This document shows, piece after piece, positions 24,335 through 33,289 of a stretch of DNA of 34,486 nucleotides (within the stretch, counting starts at the first letter, position 1; each line of letters opens with the position of its first letter). The stretch covers positions 1-34,486 of the forward strand of contig JAEUPC010000056.1 in NCBI GenBank assembly GCA_016789865.1, in the 5' to 3' direction. Source of the stretch: Rubrivivax sp. (GTDB taxonomy: Bacteria; Pseudomonadota; Gammaproteobacteria; Burkholderiales; Burkholderiaceae_C). The position numbers and the translations under genes were made by a program. The notes below the pieces were generated by a model, which was not told the DNA's origin, did no database searches, and was given only the letters and a program-made list of their open reading frames with translations.

Positions 24335-25774
24335 CTAGCGGGCCAGCAGCTGGTTGACGGCGTCCACGTCGCCGCCGGCCAGCTGGCCCGAGGCCTGCCG
24401 CAGCCGCAGGCCGCCGACCAGCACGTCGTAGCGTGCCTTGGCCAGGTCGGCCTGGGTGGAGAACAGTTGCGTCTGCGCGTTCAGCACGTCGAGGTTGACG
24501 CGCACGCCGACGCGGTAGCCCAGCTGCGTGGCTTCCAGCGCGAGCTTGGAGGAGACCTCGGCGGCCTCCAGCGCCTTCACGCGCGCCTGGCCCGACTGCA
24601 CGCCGAAGAAGGCCACGCGCGTGCCTTGCGCGACACCGCGGCGCGCCGCCTGCAGGTCGTTGCCGGCCTTGTCTTCGAGGGCCAGGGTTTCCTTGATGCG
24701 GTTCTGCGTCAGGCCGCCGGTGTACAGCGGCCAGTTCAACTGCACGCCGACGCTGGCGTTGGTGGCCATGCCGCGGCCGGCGGCGCTGATGGCGTTGCCG
24801 CGCGAATCGGTGGCGCCCAGCGAGCCCACCGCATCGACCGTGGGCGACTCCGCGGCGCGCGCCTTGGCCGTCTCGAGCTGCGCGACATCGAGCCCGACGC
24901 GGGCGCGCCGCACCGTGGGGTGGCGGCTGTCGGCGGTGTTGACCCAGTCCTCCACGACGGCCGGGGCGAGCGCCGGCAGCGCCATCGGCACCGCCAGCGG
25001 CTTGGGCGCCACGCCCGTGCGGCCCACCAGCTGGTCGAGCGCGATGCGCTTGGCGCGCAGGTCGTTGTCGGCGGCGATCTCCTGCGCGGTGGCGAGGTCG
25101 AAGCGGGCCTGCGCTTCGCGGGTGTCGGTGATGGTGGCGGTGCCGACCTCGAAGTTGCGCTTGGCCGAGGCGAGCTGCTCGGTGATCGCGGTCTTGCTGG
25201 CGCGCGTGGTGGTCAGCGTGTCCTGCGCGGCCAGCACGTCGAAGTAGCCCTGGGCAACGCGCACGATGAGGTCCTGCTCGGCCGCCTCGAGCTCGGCCTG
25301 CGCCGACTCCAGGCCCTTGCGTGCCTGCTCGACGGTGGCACCGTTGGCGCGGTTGAACAGCGGGTAGCGGGCGTTCAGCGCCGCCTGCGTGACGCGGCTG
25401 GTGGCCGCGGCGCCGGTGGGCACCGTGACGGCGACCGCCTGCCCGCCCACCGCGGCGATGGTGCTGACCGAGTTGTTCGGCGGGTCCACGCGCGACAGCG
25501 TGGCCGCGCCGGTGGCGGCCAGGCTGGGCCGGTTGAGCGCGTCGCTTTGTGCAGCGCGGTGTTCGGCCGATTGGGCCTGCGCCTTGGCTGCCAGGTAGGT
25601 GGCGTCGTAAGCACGCGCCGCTTCGTAGAGTTCCTTCAGGCTCTGCGCTTGCGCGCCGGCGCCGGCCAGCGCGAGCGCCAACACAGCGGCCAGCCGGTGC
25701 CCGCGCAGCCGGGCGGGCCGGCGCAGCATGGCGGGTTCGATGCGGGTGGGGGCGGGCGCGGACATGGCTTTCAT
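24335..25774 (-). CDS. tolC: TolC-family outer membrane efflux channel
   Basis: 479 residues from ATG 25774, with a long signal sequence (LRGHRLAAVLALALAGAGAQAQS, cleavage near residue 44). The mature part starts SLKELYEAARAYDATYLAAK and contains the two outer-membrane-efflux repeats with long coiled-coil helices (for example YFDVLAAQDTLTTTRASKTA and YRVGVRVNLDVLNAQTQLF). TolC proteins form trimeric outer-membrane channels for RND pumps and type I secretion. Upstream on the same strand are a PCMT-like gene, an RND permease and its adaptor, so the three pump parts lie within 7 kb. The ATG lies 207 bp from the PCMT-like stop, so it may have its own promoter. Confidence 0.94.
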   Translation of the reverse strand: MKAMSAPAPTRIEPAMLRRPARLRGHRLAAVLALALAGAGAQAQSLKELYEAARAYDATYLAAKAQAQSAEHRAAQSDALNRPSLAATGAATLSRVDPPNNSVSTIAAVGGQAVAVTVPTGAAATSRVTQAALNARYPLFNRANGATVEQARKGLESAQAELEAAEQDLIVRVAQGYFDVLAAQDTLTTTRASKTAITEQLASAKRNFEVGTATITDTREAQARFDLATAQEIAADNDLRAKRIALDQLVGRTGVAPKPLAVPMALPALAPAVVEDWVNTADSRHPTVRRARVGLDVAQLETAKARAAESPTVDAVGSLGATDSRGNAISAAGRGMATNASVGVQLNWPLYTGGLTQNRIKETLALEDKAGNDLQAARRGVAQGTRVAFFGVQSGQARVKALEAAEVSSKLALEATQLGYRVGVRVNLDVLNAQTQLFSTQADLAKARYDVLVGGLRLRQASGQLAGGDVDAVNQLLAR

Positions 25775-25849
25775 CGCGGTGATGCTCTTCCTGAGGTATT
25801 CGTGGGGTGCCGGGCCGCGCGCGCGGCGGCCGCGGCCCGGGCCGGCGGG

Positions 25850-25855
25850 GTTATA
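25850..25855 (-). promoter_or_regulatory. Candidate -10 box for tolC
   Basis: On the minus strand TATAAC lies about 75 bp before the tolC ATG in an otherwise very GC-rich 207-bp gap. No -35 box can be made out, so this is weak. Confidence 0.3.
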
Positions 25856-25981
25856 GCTGCCGGCGCACCGGCCGGCGGGGCGGCATGCGACGGCATGTGA
25901 GCTGGCCGGGCCGAGGCGGCGGTTTCATGCGACAGGCTGCAGCGCGACGGCTCGGCCGGCGGCGCCATCGGCTGGCCATGT

Positions 25982-26665
25982 TCAGAAGTTGAACCGGCTC
26001 GGCTCAGCGAAGCCCAAGAGCCGCGGCGCCACCGTGTCGAACAGGTCGCGCTCGGCGTAGGCGGCCGGGCCGGTGCGAGTGAGCAGGCGCGCCGTCATGA
26101 TCGGCTCCTGACCGACAACAGCGACCAGGCGCCCGCCGTGCTTGAGCTGCTCCAGCAGCGTGCGCGGCACCTCGGCCACCGAGCCCGAGAGCACGATGGC
26201 GTCATAAGGTCCTTCGGCAGCCAGCCCGCGCGCGCCCTGTGCCGGCTGTACCTCGTGCACGGTGGCGTTGAGCACGCCGTTGCGGCGCAGCGCATCGCGC
26301 GCCGCGCGCGCCAGCTCCGGGCGGCACTCCAGCGTGTGCACCTGCATCGAGCGGTGGGCCAGCAGCGCGGCCATGAAGCCCGAGCCGGTGCCGATTTCGA
26401 GCACCTTCTCGTGGCGCTGCAGCTTCAGCTCCTGCAGCACCCGTGCCTCGACCTTGGGTTCGAGCATGCAGGCGCCCTCGGCCAGGGCTTGCGCACCGGG
26501 CAGCAGCGGCACCTGCGTGTCCACGAAGGCCAGCGAGCGGTAGGCCGCGGGCACGAAGTCCTCGCGCCGCATCGCGGCCAGCAGGTCCAGCACCACCGGG
26601 TCGAGCACGTCCCAGGGGCGGATCTGCTGCTCGATCATGTTGAAGCGGGCGAGTTCGGGGTTCAT
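25982..26665 (-). CDS. PCMT-family methyltransferase (divergent protein-L-isoaspartate O-methyltransferase)
   Basis: 227 residues from ATG 26665 (MNPELARFNMIEQQIRPW); the upstream open frame is not protein-like. A Rossmann methyltransferase fold is shown by motif I VLEIGTGSGF (residues 88-97) and by the family blocks RREDFVPAAYRSLAFVD and GRLVAVVG. The segment that in canonical PIMT carries the catalytic Ser (ISQP in E. coli) reads MLEP here (67-70), so isoaspartate repair activity is uncertain. It lies between the RND permease gene (64-bp gap) and tolC. A pcm-like gene next to tolC is common in Burkholderiales, so the link is probably positional heritage rather than pump function. Confidence 0.85.
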   Translation of the reverse strand: MNPELARFNMIEQQIRPWDVLDPVVLDLLAAMRREDFVPAAYRSLAFVDTQVPLLPGAQALAEGACMLEPKVEARVLQELKLQRHEKVLEIGTGSGFMAALLAHRSMQVHTLECRPELARAARDALRRNGVLNATVHEVQPAQGARGLAAEGPYDAIVLSGSVAEVPRTLLEQLKHGGRLVAVVGQEPIMTARLLTRTGPAAYAERDLFDTVAPRLLGFAEPSRFNF

Positions 26666-26729
26666 GGTGCGGCAAGAGGAAGGGCGAGGATTCTCGGACG
26701 GGCAGGTCCCGCGCAAGGCGCGGCAGATT

Positions 26730-29700
26730 TTAGGTGCTGGTGTTGATGGCCACAGGGCCCGCCGCGGCCTTGGCACGGTGTTTCCCGCGTGCCCATTGAG
26801 CCAGGTCATCGAGCCAGCAATAGATGACCGGCACCACCACCAGCGTCAGCAGCGACGAGGTGACGACGCCGCCGATCACCGCCTGGCCCATCGGCGCGCG
26901 CTGTTCGGAACCCTCGCTCAGTGCAAAGGCCAGCGGCACCATGCCGAAGACCATCGCCAGCGTGGTCATCAGGATCGGCCTGAGGCGCACGCGCGCGGCG
27001 TGCAGCAGCGCGGCGGTGCGCTCCATGCCCGGCTCGCGCGTGCCGTCCGGCCGCAAGGCGCCTTCGCGCGAGCGGATGGCAAAGTCCACCAGCAGGATGG
27101 CGTTCTTGGTCACCAGCCCCATCAGCATCACGATGCCGATCACCGAGAACATGTTCAGTGTGCTGCGAAAGGCCAGCAGCGCCAGCACCACGCCGATCAG
27201 CGTGAGCGGCAGCGAGCTCATCAGCGCCAGCGGCTGCAGGAAGCTCTTGAACTGGCTGGCCAGGATCATGTAGATGAACACCACGGCCAGCGCCAGCGCG
27301 CCGACCGCGTAGTTGAACGACTCCTGCATGTTCTTCGTGCTGCCGCCGAAGACGTGGCGGTAGCCCGGCGGAAACGCCACCTCGGCCAGCGCCTTGCGGA
27401 TGTCGTCGCTGACCTCGCCGGGGCTGCGGCCCAGCGCGTTGGCGTCGATGGTGATCTCGCGGTTCAAGTCGCGGCGGTTGATCTGGTTGGGGCCGGTGGA
27501 AAGCCGCAGCGTCGCCACCTGCGACAGGCGAATGGTGCGCGCGTTGCCGTCGGCGCCGACGATGACCAGCGGCAACTGGGCGAGGTCGCCCACCGCGTCG
27601 CGCTGCTCGGGCGGCAGGCGCAGCCGCACGTCGTAGTTCTGGCCGTCGCTGGCGCGCCAGCTGCCCACGCTGACACCGGCCACCAGCGGGCGCAGCGTAT
27701 TGGCCACGGCATTGACGTTCAGCCCCAGGTCGGCCGCCGCGTCGCGCTTGATGTCCACGGTGAGCGTGGGCTTGTCGGGCTTGAGCGTGCTGTCCAGGTC
27801 CACCAGGCCGGGGATGCGCTGCAGCTTGCCCATGACCTGGCGCGCCAGGCGTTCCAGTTCACCCAGGTCGTCGCCCTGCAGCGAAAACGCGATGCTCTTG
27901 TTGCCGCCGAGATCCGTCACGCCGATGTTGGTGACGGTGATGCCGGGCACACGCGCCAGCGCGTCGCGCAACGCCGGGGTCAGCGCCGCGACGCTGCGCT
28001 GGCGCTCCTTGCGGTCCACCAGCCGCACGTAGACGTTGCCGTAGATCTTGCCCTGCGCGAAGCCGGAGTTGATGGTGGTGACGGTGTGGCGCACCTCGGG
28101 CAGCGTGCGCAGCGCGGCGTCGATCTGGCGCGCGCGCTGCTCGGTGAGCTCGATCGAGCTGCCCACCGGCGTGTAGAAGTTGATCTGCGTCTCGCTGAAG
28201 TCGGCCTTGGGCACGAACTCCTTGCCCAGGCTGCCGGCCAGCACGATGGCCAGCACGAAGGTGGCGCCGGCGATCGCCACCGTGGCCAGCTTGTGCACGA
28301 GCGACCAGGCGAGGATCTTCTGGTAGCCGCCTCCCAGCCATTCCTGGAAGTGGTCGAAGGCGCCGGTGACGCGGCCGATGGTGCGGTCGTACAGCGTCTC
28401 GGCCTTGTCCTGCCACCGGTGGTGTGCCTGAGGATCGTGCCACACGCTGCTGAGCATCGGGTCGAGCGTGAAGCTGACGAACATCGAGATCAGCACCGCG
28501 GCAACGATGGTGATGCCGAACTCGTGGAAGAACTTGCCGACGATGCCGCCCATGAAGCCGATGGGCAGGAACACGGCCACGATCGACAGCGTGGTGGCCA
28601 GCACCGCCAGGCCGATTTCCTCGGTGCCGTCCAGCGCCGCCTGGTGCGGGCTCTTGCCCATCTGCACGTGGCGCACGATGTTCTCGCGCACCACGATGGC
28701 GTCGTCGATCAACAGGCCCACGCACAGGCTCAGCGCCATCAGAGTGATGCCGTTGATGGTGAAGCCGAACGTGTACATGAACAGGAACGAACCGATCAGC
28801 GCGATCGGCAGCGTGAGCCCGGTGATGACCGTGCTGCGCCAGCTGTTGAGGAACAGGAAGACGATGAGGATGGTGAGCGCGGCACCCTCCAGCAGCGTGC
28901 GCTGCACGTTGGCCACCGAGACGCGGATCGAGCGCGAGTTGTCGCGGTTGATCTCGGTCTTCATGCCCTTGGGCACCAGCGGCTGCGCGTCTTGCAGCGC
29001 GCGCTTCAGGCCGTCGACCACGGCGATGGTGTTCTCGCCCTGGCTCTTCTGCACGGAAAGCAGCACGGTGCGCTGGCCGTTGTACAGCGCCAGGCTCTCG
29101 ATCTCCTGCGGGCCGTCGACGACCTCGGCCACCTGGCCCAGGCGCACCACGGAATTGACTGCGGACCCGCCGCCGGCCGCGGCGGGCGCCTTGCGCGCCA
29201 CGACGATGTCGCGGAAGTCGCGCGGCGTGGCCAGCCGCGCGTTGACCTGCACCACGCGTTCCTGCTCGCGCGAGCGCAGCGTGCCCAGCGGCAGCTCCTG
29301 GTTCTCGCTGCGCAGCGCCGAGGCCACCTGCTCGACGCTGACGCCGAAGGCTTCCAGCGCGGCGGGCTTCAGGTGGATGGCGACCTGCCGCTCGACACCG
29401 CCGACGACGCTGACGGCGCCCACGCCACGCACGTTCTCCAGGCGCTTTTGCAGCACCTGGCTGGCCCAGGTGGTCAGCTGCTGCGGCGTGACGCCGGGGT
29501 CGGTGGCCAGCACCGCGACGTTGAAGACCGGCTGGCTCTGCGGGTCGAAGCGCGAGATGCGCGGCTCCTTGACTTCCTCGCGCAACAGCGGCTTGACCAG
29601 CGCCACCTTCTCGCGCACGTCCTCGGCGGCCTTGCGGCCGTCGACATCGAGGTTGAACTCGATGATCGTGGCCGAGCTGCCCTCGTAGCTGCGCGAGTAC

Positions 29701-29939
29701 AGGGCGCTGATGCCGGCGATGGTGTTGACCGCCTCCTCGACCTTCTTGGTGACCTCGGCCTCGACGATCTCGGGGCTGGCGCCGGGGTACTCCATGGCCA
29801 CCACGACGGTGGGCACGTCGACGTTGGGGAACTGGTCGATGGCCAGCCGCTGGTAACTGAACAGGCCCAGCACCACGAAGGCGAGCATCACCATCGTGGC
29901 CAGCACGGGGTTGGCGATGGAGACGCGGGTGAACCACAT
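26730..29939 (-). CDS. RND multidrug efflux permease (HAE-1 type)
   Basis: 1069 residues. It starts MWFTRVSIANPVLATMVMLA, the first membrane helix of the AcrB/MexB superfamily. Two large periplasmic loops and about twelve membrane helices follow. The helix-4 proton-relay pair Asp412-Asp413 is present in CVGLLIDDAIVVRENIVRH, and the helix-10 region reads MGLVTKNAILLVDFAIRSR. With both Asp and the matching Lys the pump should be proton driven, exporting hydrophobic or amphiphilic compounds rather than metals. The adaptor gene is directly upstream and a tolC gene lies downstream, so a full tripartite pump can be built from this locus. The substrate is unknown. Confidence 0.95.
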   Translation of the reverse strand: MWFTRVSIANPVLATMVMLAFVVLGLFSYQRLAIDQFPNVDVPTVVVAMEYPGASPEIVEAEVTKKVEEAVNTIAGISALYSRSYEGSSATIIEFNLDVDGRKAAEDVREKVALVKPLLREEVKEPRISRFDPQSQPVFNVAVLATDPGVTPQQLTTWASQVLQKRLENVRGVGAVSVVGGVERQVAIHLKPAALEAFGVSVEQVASALRSENQELPLGTLRSREQERVVQVNARLATPRDFRDIVVARKAPAAAGGGSAVNSVVRLGQVAEVVDGPQEIESLALYNGQRTVLLSVQKSQGENTIAVVDGLKRALQDAQPLVPKGMKTEINRDNSRSIRVSVANVQRTLLEGAALTILIVFLFLNSWRSTVITGLTLPIALIGSFLFMYTFGFTINGITLMALSLCVGLLIDDAIVVRENIVRHVQMGKSPHQAALDGTEEIGLAVLATTLSIVAVFLPIGFMGGIVGKFFHEFGITIVAAVLISMFVSFTLDPMLSSVWHDPQAHHRWQDKAETLYDRTIGRVTGAFDHFQEWLGGGYQKILAWSLVHKLATVAIAGATFVLAIVLAGSLGKEFVPKADFSETQINFYTPVGSSIELTEQRARQIDAALRTLPEVRHTVTTINSGFAQGKIYGNVYVRLVDRKERQRSVAALTPALRDALARVPGITVTNIGVTDLGGNKSIAFSLQGDDLGELERLARQVMGKLQRIPGLVDLDSTLKPDKPTLTVDIKRDAAADLGLNVNAVANTLRPLVAGVSVGSWRASDGQNYDVRLRLPPEQRDAVGDLAQLPLVIVGADGNARTIRLSQVATLRLSTGPNQINRRDLNREITIDANALGRSPGEVSDDIRKALAEVAFPPGYRHVFGGSTKNMQESFNYAVGALALAVVFIYMILASQFKSFLQPLALMSSLPLTLIGVVLALLAFRSTLNMFSVIGIVMLMGLVTKNAILLVDFAIRSREGALRPDGTREPGMERTAALLHAARVRLRPILMTTLAMVFGMVPLAFALSEGSEQRAPMGQAVIGGVVTSSLLTLVVVPVIYCWLDDLAQWARGKHRAKAAAGPVAINTST

Positions 29940-29960
29940 GGGGCAGCGGGGCGGTGGCGA

Positions 29961-29990
29961 GGTGGCAGCGCGGTGGCAGCGCGGTGGCAG
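29961..29990. repeat. 11-bp tandem repeat ahead of the RND permease gene
   Basis: ggtggcagcgc occurs twice in full (29961 and 29972) and once in part (29983-29990), within the 109-bp gap between adaptor and permease genes. Confidence 0.6.
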
Positions 29991-30048
29991 GTGGGGGTGC
30001 GTTCGCGGTGCTGGCGGGGCCGGGCGTGGAGCGGCGGGCGGGGCAGGG

Positions 30049-31242
30049 TCAGCGCGAGGCCGCTGCGGCCACGGCAGGGGCGGCCGGCGGTGCGGCCGCC
30101 GGCACGGCCACGCGGGTGCCGGCGCGCAGGCTGCCCACCGTGCCGCGCAGCACCAGCGCGCCGGGCTCGACGCCGCGGGTCACCTCGACGGCCGGCTCCG
30201 GCGGGTACCGGGGATCGAAGCGCGCATCACCGCGCTGGCCCAGCGCCACCGGCCGGTCTACCGCCACGCCCTGTTGCACGGCCACGACGTAGGGCTGCGC
30301 CTGGTCGTGGCGCACCGCCGAGGCCGGTACGACCAGCGCGCTGCGGCGTTGCAACTCGATGTTGGCGCGGCCGAACAGGCCCTGGCGAAGCGCCGGGTGC
30401 GGCTCCAGCATCAGATAGGCCATCACCGCGCGCGTGCCCGCACTGGCGCTCGGGTTGATGCGCACCACGCGCGCCGGCACGGGTTCCGCGAGGCCATCGA
30501 TGCCGACGCGGGCGGACTGGCCAACGCGCACGCTGGGCACGTCTTCCGGCGCCACCGCGGCTTCCAGCTCGATGCGCGACAGGTCGACGATCTCGACCAG
30601 CCGCGTGTCCACCGAGACGCGCTCGCCCGGCTGCACGAGGCGCTGCGCGACGAGGCCGCCGATGGGGGCGCGCACCGCGCCGTCGTTCACCGCCTTGCGC
30701 GCAATCTCGGCGGCGGCGCGCGCGGCCTGCAGCGCGGCGCGTGCCGCGGCGGCGTTGCTCACCGAGGTGTCCAGCGCATTGCGCGAGATGAAGCCCTGGT
30801 CGACCAGCGCCTTGTTGTTGGCCAGCGTCTTCTCGGCAATCTCCAGCTGCGCCGCGGCGCTGGCGGCCTGGTCTTCGGCCTGGCGCAGCCGCCAGTCGTA
30901 CTCGGTGGTGTCGAGCTGGCCGATGAGCTGGCCGGCGGCAACGCGGTCGCCCTCGCGCACGGCCAGGGTCTTCAGTTCGGCGGCCACGCGTGCCTTGACG
31001 AAGGCGCTCTGCACGGCCTTCAAGCTGCCGGAGACGGCCAGCGTCTGCGCAAGCTGGGCCTGCTCGACGCGGGCGAGGTCGGTGGCGGCCAGTTCGACGG
31101 CCGGCTGGGCCGCCGAGGCCGCCCCTGCCGTTGCCGAAGGGCCCGGGCCACCCGGCTTGCGCAGCGCCAGACCGCGCGCCAGCAGCGCGCCCAGCACCAG
31201 CAGCACCACTGCCGCGAGCAGCCACCGCGTGCGGCGCGTCAT
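30049..31242 (-). CDS. RND efflux periplasmic adaptor (membrane-fusion protein, HlyD/AcrA type)
   Basis: 397 residues from ATG 31242. An N-terminal membrane anchor (TRWLLAAVVLLVLGALLARG) is followed by a lipoyl/barrel-sandwich half (VSGSLKAVQSAFVKARVAAE, LAVREGDRVAAGQLIGQLDT), a coiled-coil hairpin (about residues 130-215, Ala/Gln-rich), the second lipoyl half (VRAPIGGLVAQRLVQPGERV) and the beta-barrel domain (LEAAVAPEDVPSVRVGQSAR). It bridges the inner-membrane permease and the outer-membrane channel. The start overlaps the tetR stop in ATGA (31239-31242), so the regulator and pump are translated together. The Ala/Pro-rich tail is not conserved in the family. Confidence 0.94.
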   Translation of the reverse strand: MTRRTRWLLAAVVLLVLGALLARGLALRKPGGPGPSATAGAASAAQPAVELAATDLARVEQAQLAQTLAVSGSLKAVQSAFVKARVAAELKTLAVREGDRVAAGQLIGQLDTTEYDWRLRQAEDQAASAAAQLEIAEKTLANNKALVDQGFISRNALDTSVSNAAAARAALQAARAAAEIARKAVNDGAVRAPIGGLVAQRLVQPGERVSVDTRLVEIVDLSRIELEAAVAPEDVPSVRVGQSARVGIDGLAEPVPARVVRINPSASAGTRAVMAYLMLEPHPALRQGLFGRANIELQRRSALVVPASAVRHDQAQPYVVAVQQGVAVDRPVALGQRGDARFDPRYPPEPAVEVTRGVEPGALVLRGTVGSLRAGTRVAVPAAAPPAAPAVAAAASR

Positions 31243-31937
31243 GCCTGCCCCTCGCCGGCACCGCGCACCTGCAGCCCGCGCAGCACGAGGTCGAGGTGCA
31301 CGCGCAAGGTCGCCGCGGGGTCGACCTGCGCGCAGCCATGCACCGGGCAGGCGCCCACCGAGTGGTGATGCAGCGCGAGGAAGATCACCGGCGCCATCAG
31401 CGCCAGCGCCGTCTCGTGCAGCGGCACCGGCCGGAACTCGCCCCGGTCGATGCCACGCTGGATGGCCGAGCAGATCAGCGCATCGGCCGGGGTGATCACC
31501 TCGTCGGCGTAGAACTGCGCCAGGTCGGGGAAGTTGCGCACCTCGGCGACAACGACCTTGTGGATGCCCGACACCGGTGTGCCGCCCACGCGGCCCCACC
31601 AGGTCATCATCAAGAAGACGAGCAGATCACCGGTGGCACCCTCGTACTGCGCCACGGCCTCCTGGCCCTCGGCGATCAGCGCTCCGAGGTTCTGCCGCAC
31701 CACCGCCTTGAACAGCTCTTCCTTGCTCGGGTAGTACAGGTACAGCGTGCCCTTGGAGACGCCGGCGCGCTGCGCCACTTCTTCGGCGCGCGTGGCGGCG
31801 AAGCCCTTTTCCACGAACAGCGCGAGCGCCGCGTCGAGCAACTCCTGGGGGCGCGCTTCCTTGCGCCGCTGGCGGCTGGGCAGCTCTTCGGCTCGTGGGG
31901 TGCTCGGCGCCCGCTCGGCGGCTTGGGGAGGGCTCAT
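31239..31937 (-). CDS. TetR/AcrR-family transcriptional regulator of the efflux operon
   Basis: 232 residues from ATG 31937; the frame is open further upstream but runs through the operator palindrome and is not protein-like. After a ~24-residue variable start comes the TetR helix-turn-helix (about residues 28-75: ELLDAALALFVEKGFAATRA, then VAQRAGVSKGTLYLYYPSKE), then an all-helical ligand domain with a C-terminal TetR_C segment. It is the first gene of the efflux operon, overlaps the adaptor gene by 4 bp and is preceded by a 14-bp palindrome, so it most likely represses its own operon and is released by a pump substrate. Confidence 0.93.
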   Translation of the reverse strand: MSPPQAAERAPSTPRAEELPSRQRRKEARPQELLDAALALFVEKGFAATRAEEVAQRAGVSKGTLYLYYPSKEELFKAVVRQNLGALIAEGQEAVAQYEGATGDLLVFLMMTWWGRVGGTPVSGIHKVVVAEVRNFPDLAQFYADEVITPADALICSAIQRGIDRGEFRPVPLHETALALMAPVIFLALHHHSVGACPVHGCAQVDPAATLRVHLDLVLRGLQVRGAGEGQA

Positions 31938-31947
31938 GCTGTTAATG

Positions 31948-31961
31948 ACTGACCGGTCAGT
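31948..31961. promoter_or_regulatory. Probable TetR operator (perfect 14-bp palindrome)
   Basis: ACTGACCGGTCAGT is a perfect palindrome ending 11 bp before the tetR ATG. Position and TGACC/GGTCA half-sites are typical of TetR/AcrR-type operators. It is in a locally AT-richer stretch where the operon promoter should lie. The remaining ~275 bp up to uppP hold no gene. Confidence 0.75.
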
Positions 31962-32104
31962 AATGGTAAGCGGGCAACATCCCGAGGTCAACCCTGCGCG
32001 GCCGATGTCGGCAACGGTGATTGCCGCAGGCGGGGAAGTCACGCCCCCCGATCCGACAGGCACGGACCCGTGCGGCGCGGCGCCGGTGGGTCCCGCCCCG
32101 CACC

Positions 32105-32110
32105 TATCAT
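32105..32110 (+). promoter_or_regulatory. Candidate -10 box for uppP
   Basis: TATCAT lies 128 bp before the uppP start in the divergent tetR-uppP region. No matching -35 box was found; this is weak. Confidence 0.25.
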
Positions 32111-32237
32111 CCGCGCCTTCGCGCCACGCCGGCCGCCGATCCTGCGCCACAGGGCGGCAGCGGCCGTGGCACCTGCGGGCTGCCCATGCAGCCGGCGCGC
32201 TACTTCGTCCCTTCTTGCCAGGGGACCTTCAATCCCC

Positions 32238-33095
32238 GTGGATCTGCTGCTCCTGTTGAAGGCCGCCGTGATGGGCGTGGTCGAGGGCCTGACCGAGTTC
32301 CTGCCCATCTCGTCCACCGGCCACCTGATCCTCGCCGGCTCGCTGCTGAACTTCACGGGGGAGGCCGCCAAGGTCTTCGACATCGCCATCCAGTCCGGTG
32401 CGATGCTGGCGGTCATCTGGGAGTACCGCGCCAAGCTGTGGGGCACGGTAGCGGGCATCACTCGGGAACGCGTGGCGCAGCGTTTCGCGCTCAACCTCCT
32501 GGTGGCGTTCCTGCCGGCGGCCTTCTTCGGCCTGCTGCTGGGAAAGGTGGTCAAGGCGCACCTGTTCCACCCGGTGCCGGTGGCCATGGCCTTCGTCGTC
32601 GGCGGCCTGGTCATCCTGTGGGTGGAGTGGCGGCACAAGCGCCGCTTCGGTGAGCGCGACCAGGAAGGCCTGCGCCGCGCCCGCGTCGAGAGCGTGGACG
32701 ACATGACCTGGCTCGACGCGCTGAAGGTCGGCTGTGTGCAGTGCCTGGCGTTGGTGCCCGGCACCAGCCGTTCGGGCGCCACGATCATCGGCGCGATGCT
32801 GTTCGGCTTCTCGCGCAAGGCGGCCACCGAGTTCAGCTTCTTCCTCGGCATTCCCACGCTGATGGCTGCCGGCGCCTACTCGATGTGGAAGGAGCGCGCG
32901 GCGCTCAGCGTGGCCGACATGCCGATGTTCGCGGTGGGCTTCGTGGTCTCGTTCTTCGCCGCGTGGCTGTGCATCCGCTGGCTCATCCGCTACGTGGCCA
33001 CGCACGACTTCGTGCCGTTTGCGTGGTACCGCATCGTGTTCGGCGGCATCGTGCTGCTCACGGCGTACACGGGGTGGGTGGAGTGGAAAGCATGA
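32238..33095 (+). CDS. uppP: Undecaprenyl-diphosphatase (BacA/UppP)
   Basis: 285 residues starting at GTG 32238, because family similarity begins exactly there ([17 protein letters not shown]) and no ATG is close; the frame upstream is unrelated. The two signature blocks are complete: [14 protein letters not shown] (Glu16, Glu20, His29) and [10 protein letters not shown] (174-183, Arg178). About eight membrane helices are seen. The enzyme dephosphorylates undecaprenyl diphosphate at the inner membrane to recycle the lipid carrier for peptidoglycan and O-antigen, and gives bacitracin tolerance. It is transcribed alone; an intergenic element and a strong hairpin follow. Confidence 0.96.
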   Translation: MDLLLLLKAAVMGVVEGLTEFLPISSTGHLILAGSLLNFTGEAAKVFDIAIQSGAMLAVIWEYRAKLWGTVAGITRERVAQRFALNLLVAFLPAAFFGLLLGKVVKAHLFHPVPVAMAFVVGGLVILWVEWRHKRRFGERDQEGLRRARVESVDDMTWLDALKVGCVQCLALVPGTSRSGATIIGAMLFGFSRKAATEFSFFLGIPTLMAAGAYSMWKERAALSVADMPMFAVGFVVSFFAAWLCIRWLIRYVATHDFVPFAWYRIVFGGIVLLTAYTGWVEWKA

Positions 33096-33097
33096 AT

Positions 33098-33150
33098 GGG
33101 CCCCCCCCGATGCGCCGGCGGCGCCTCCCCCCAGGGGGCTGAGCCCGGAG
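33098..33150. repeat. GC-rich structured intergenic element after uppP
   Basis: An eight-C run (33101-33108), a GCGCC/GGCGC inverted repeat, then a CCCCCC-A-GGGGG snap-back and GAGCCC complementary to the opening GGGC. From memory, similar C-run plus snap-back elements are scattered between genes in Comamonadaceae and relatives; membership is inference from pattern only. Confidence 0.45.
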
Positions 33151-33175
33151 ACGAAAGGTCCTGTGGACCTTTCGT
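33151..33175 (+). terminator. Perfect 11-bp hairpin downstream of uppP
   Basis: ACGAAAGGTCC (33151-33161) and GGACCTTTCGT (33165-33175) form a perfect 11-bp stem with a TGT loop, 56 bp after the uppP stop and 115 bp from the convergent trmB stop. No T-run follows on either strand, so if it ends transcription it is not a classic intrinsic terminator. Confidence 0.55.
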
Positions 33176-33289
33176 GCCTGGCGAAGATCCGGGCCACTGG
33201 CCCGGCGCGGCCTGCAAGGCCCGCCAGCGGCCCGGCAAAGCCGGTTTGGCGGCGGCCGCTGGGCTGGGCCAGCGTGCAACGCCAGCTGC

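Noticed and set aside
26637-30458. A 1273-codon plus-strand open frame opposite the RND permease
   Set aside because: Low-complexity His/Gln/Arg/Val translation, antisense to a perfect RND protein; a typical shadow of a GC-rich gene.
32070-32237. An ATG start for uppP at 32070
   Set aside because: It adds 56 Arg/Pro/Ala residues ahead of a conserved N-terminus; GTG 32238 matches the family start.
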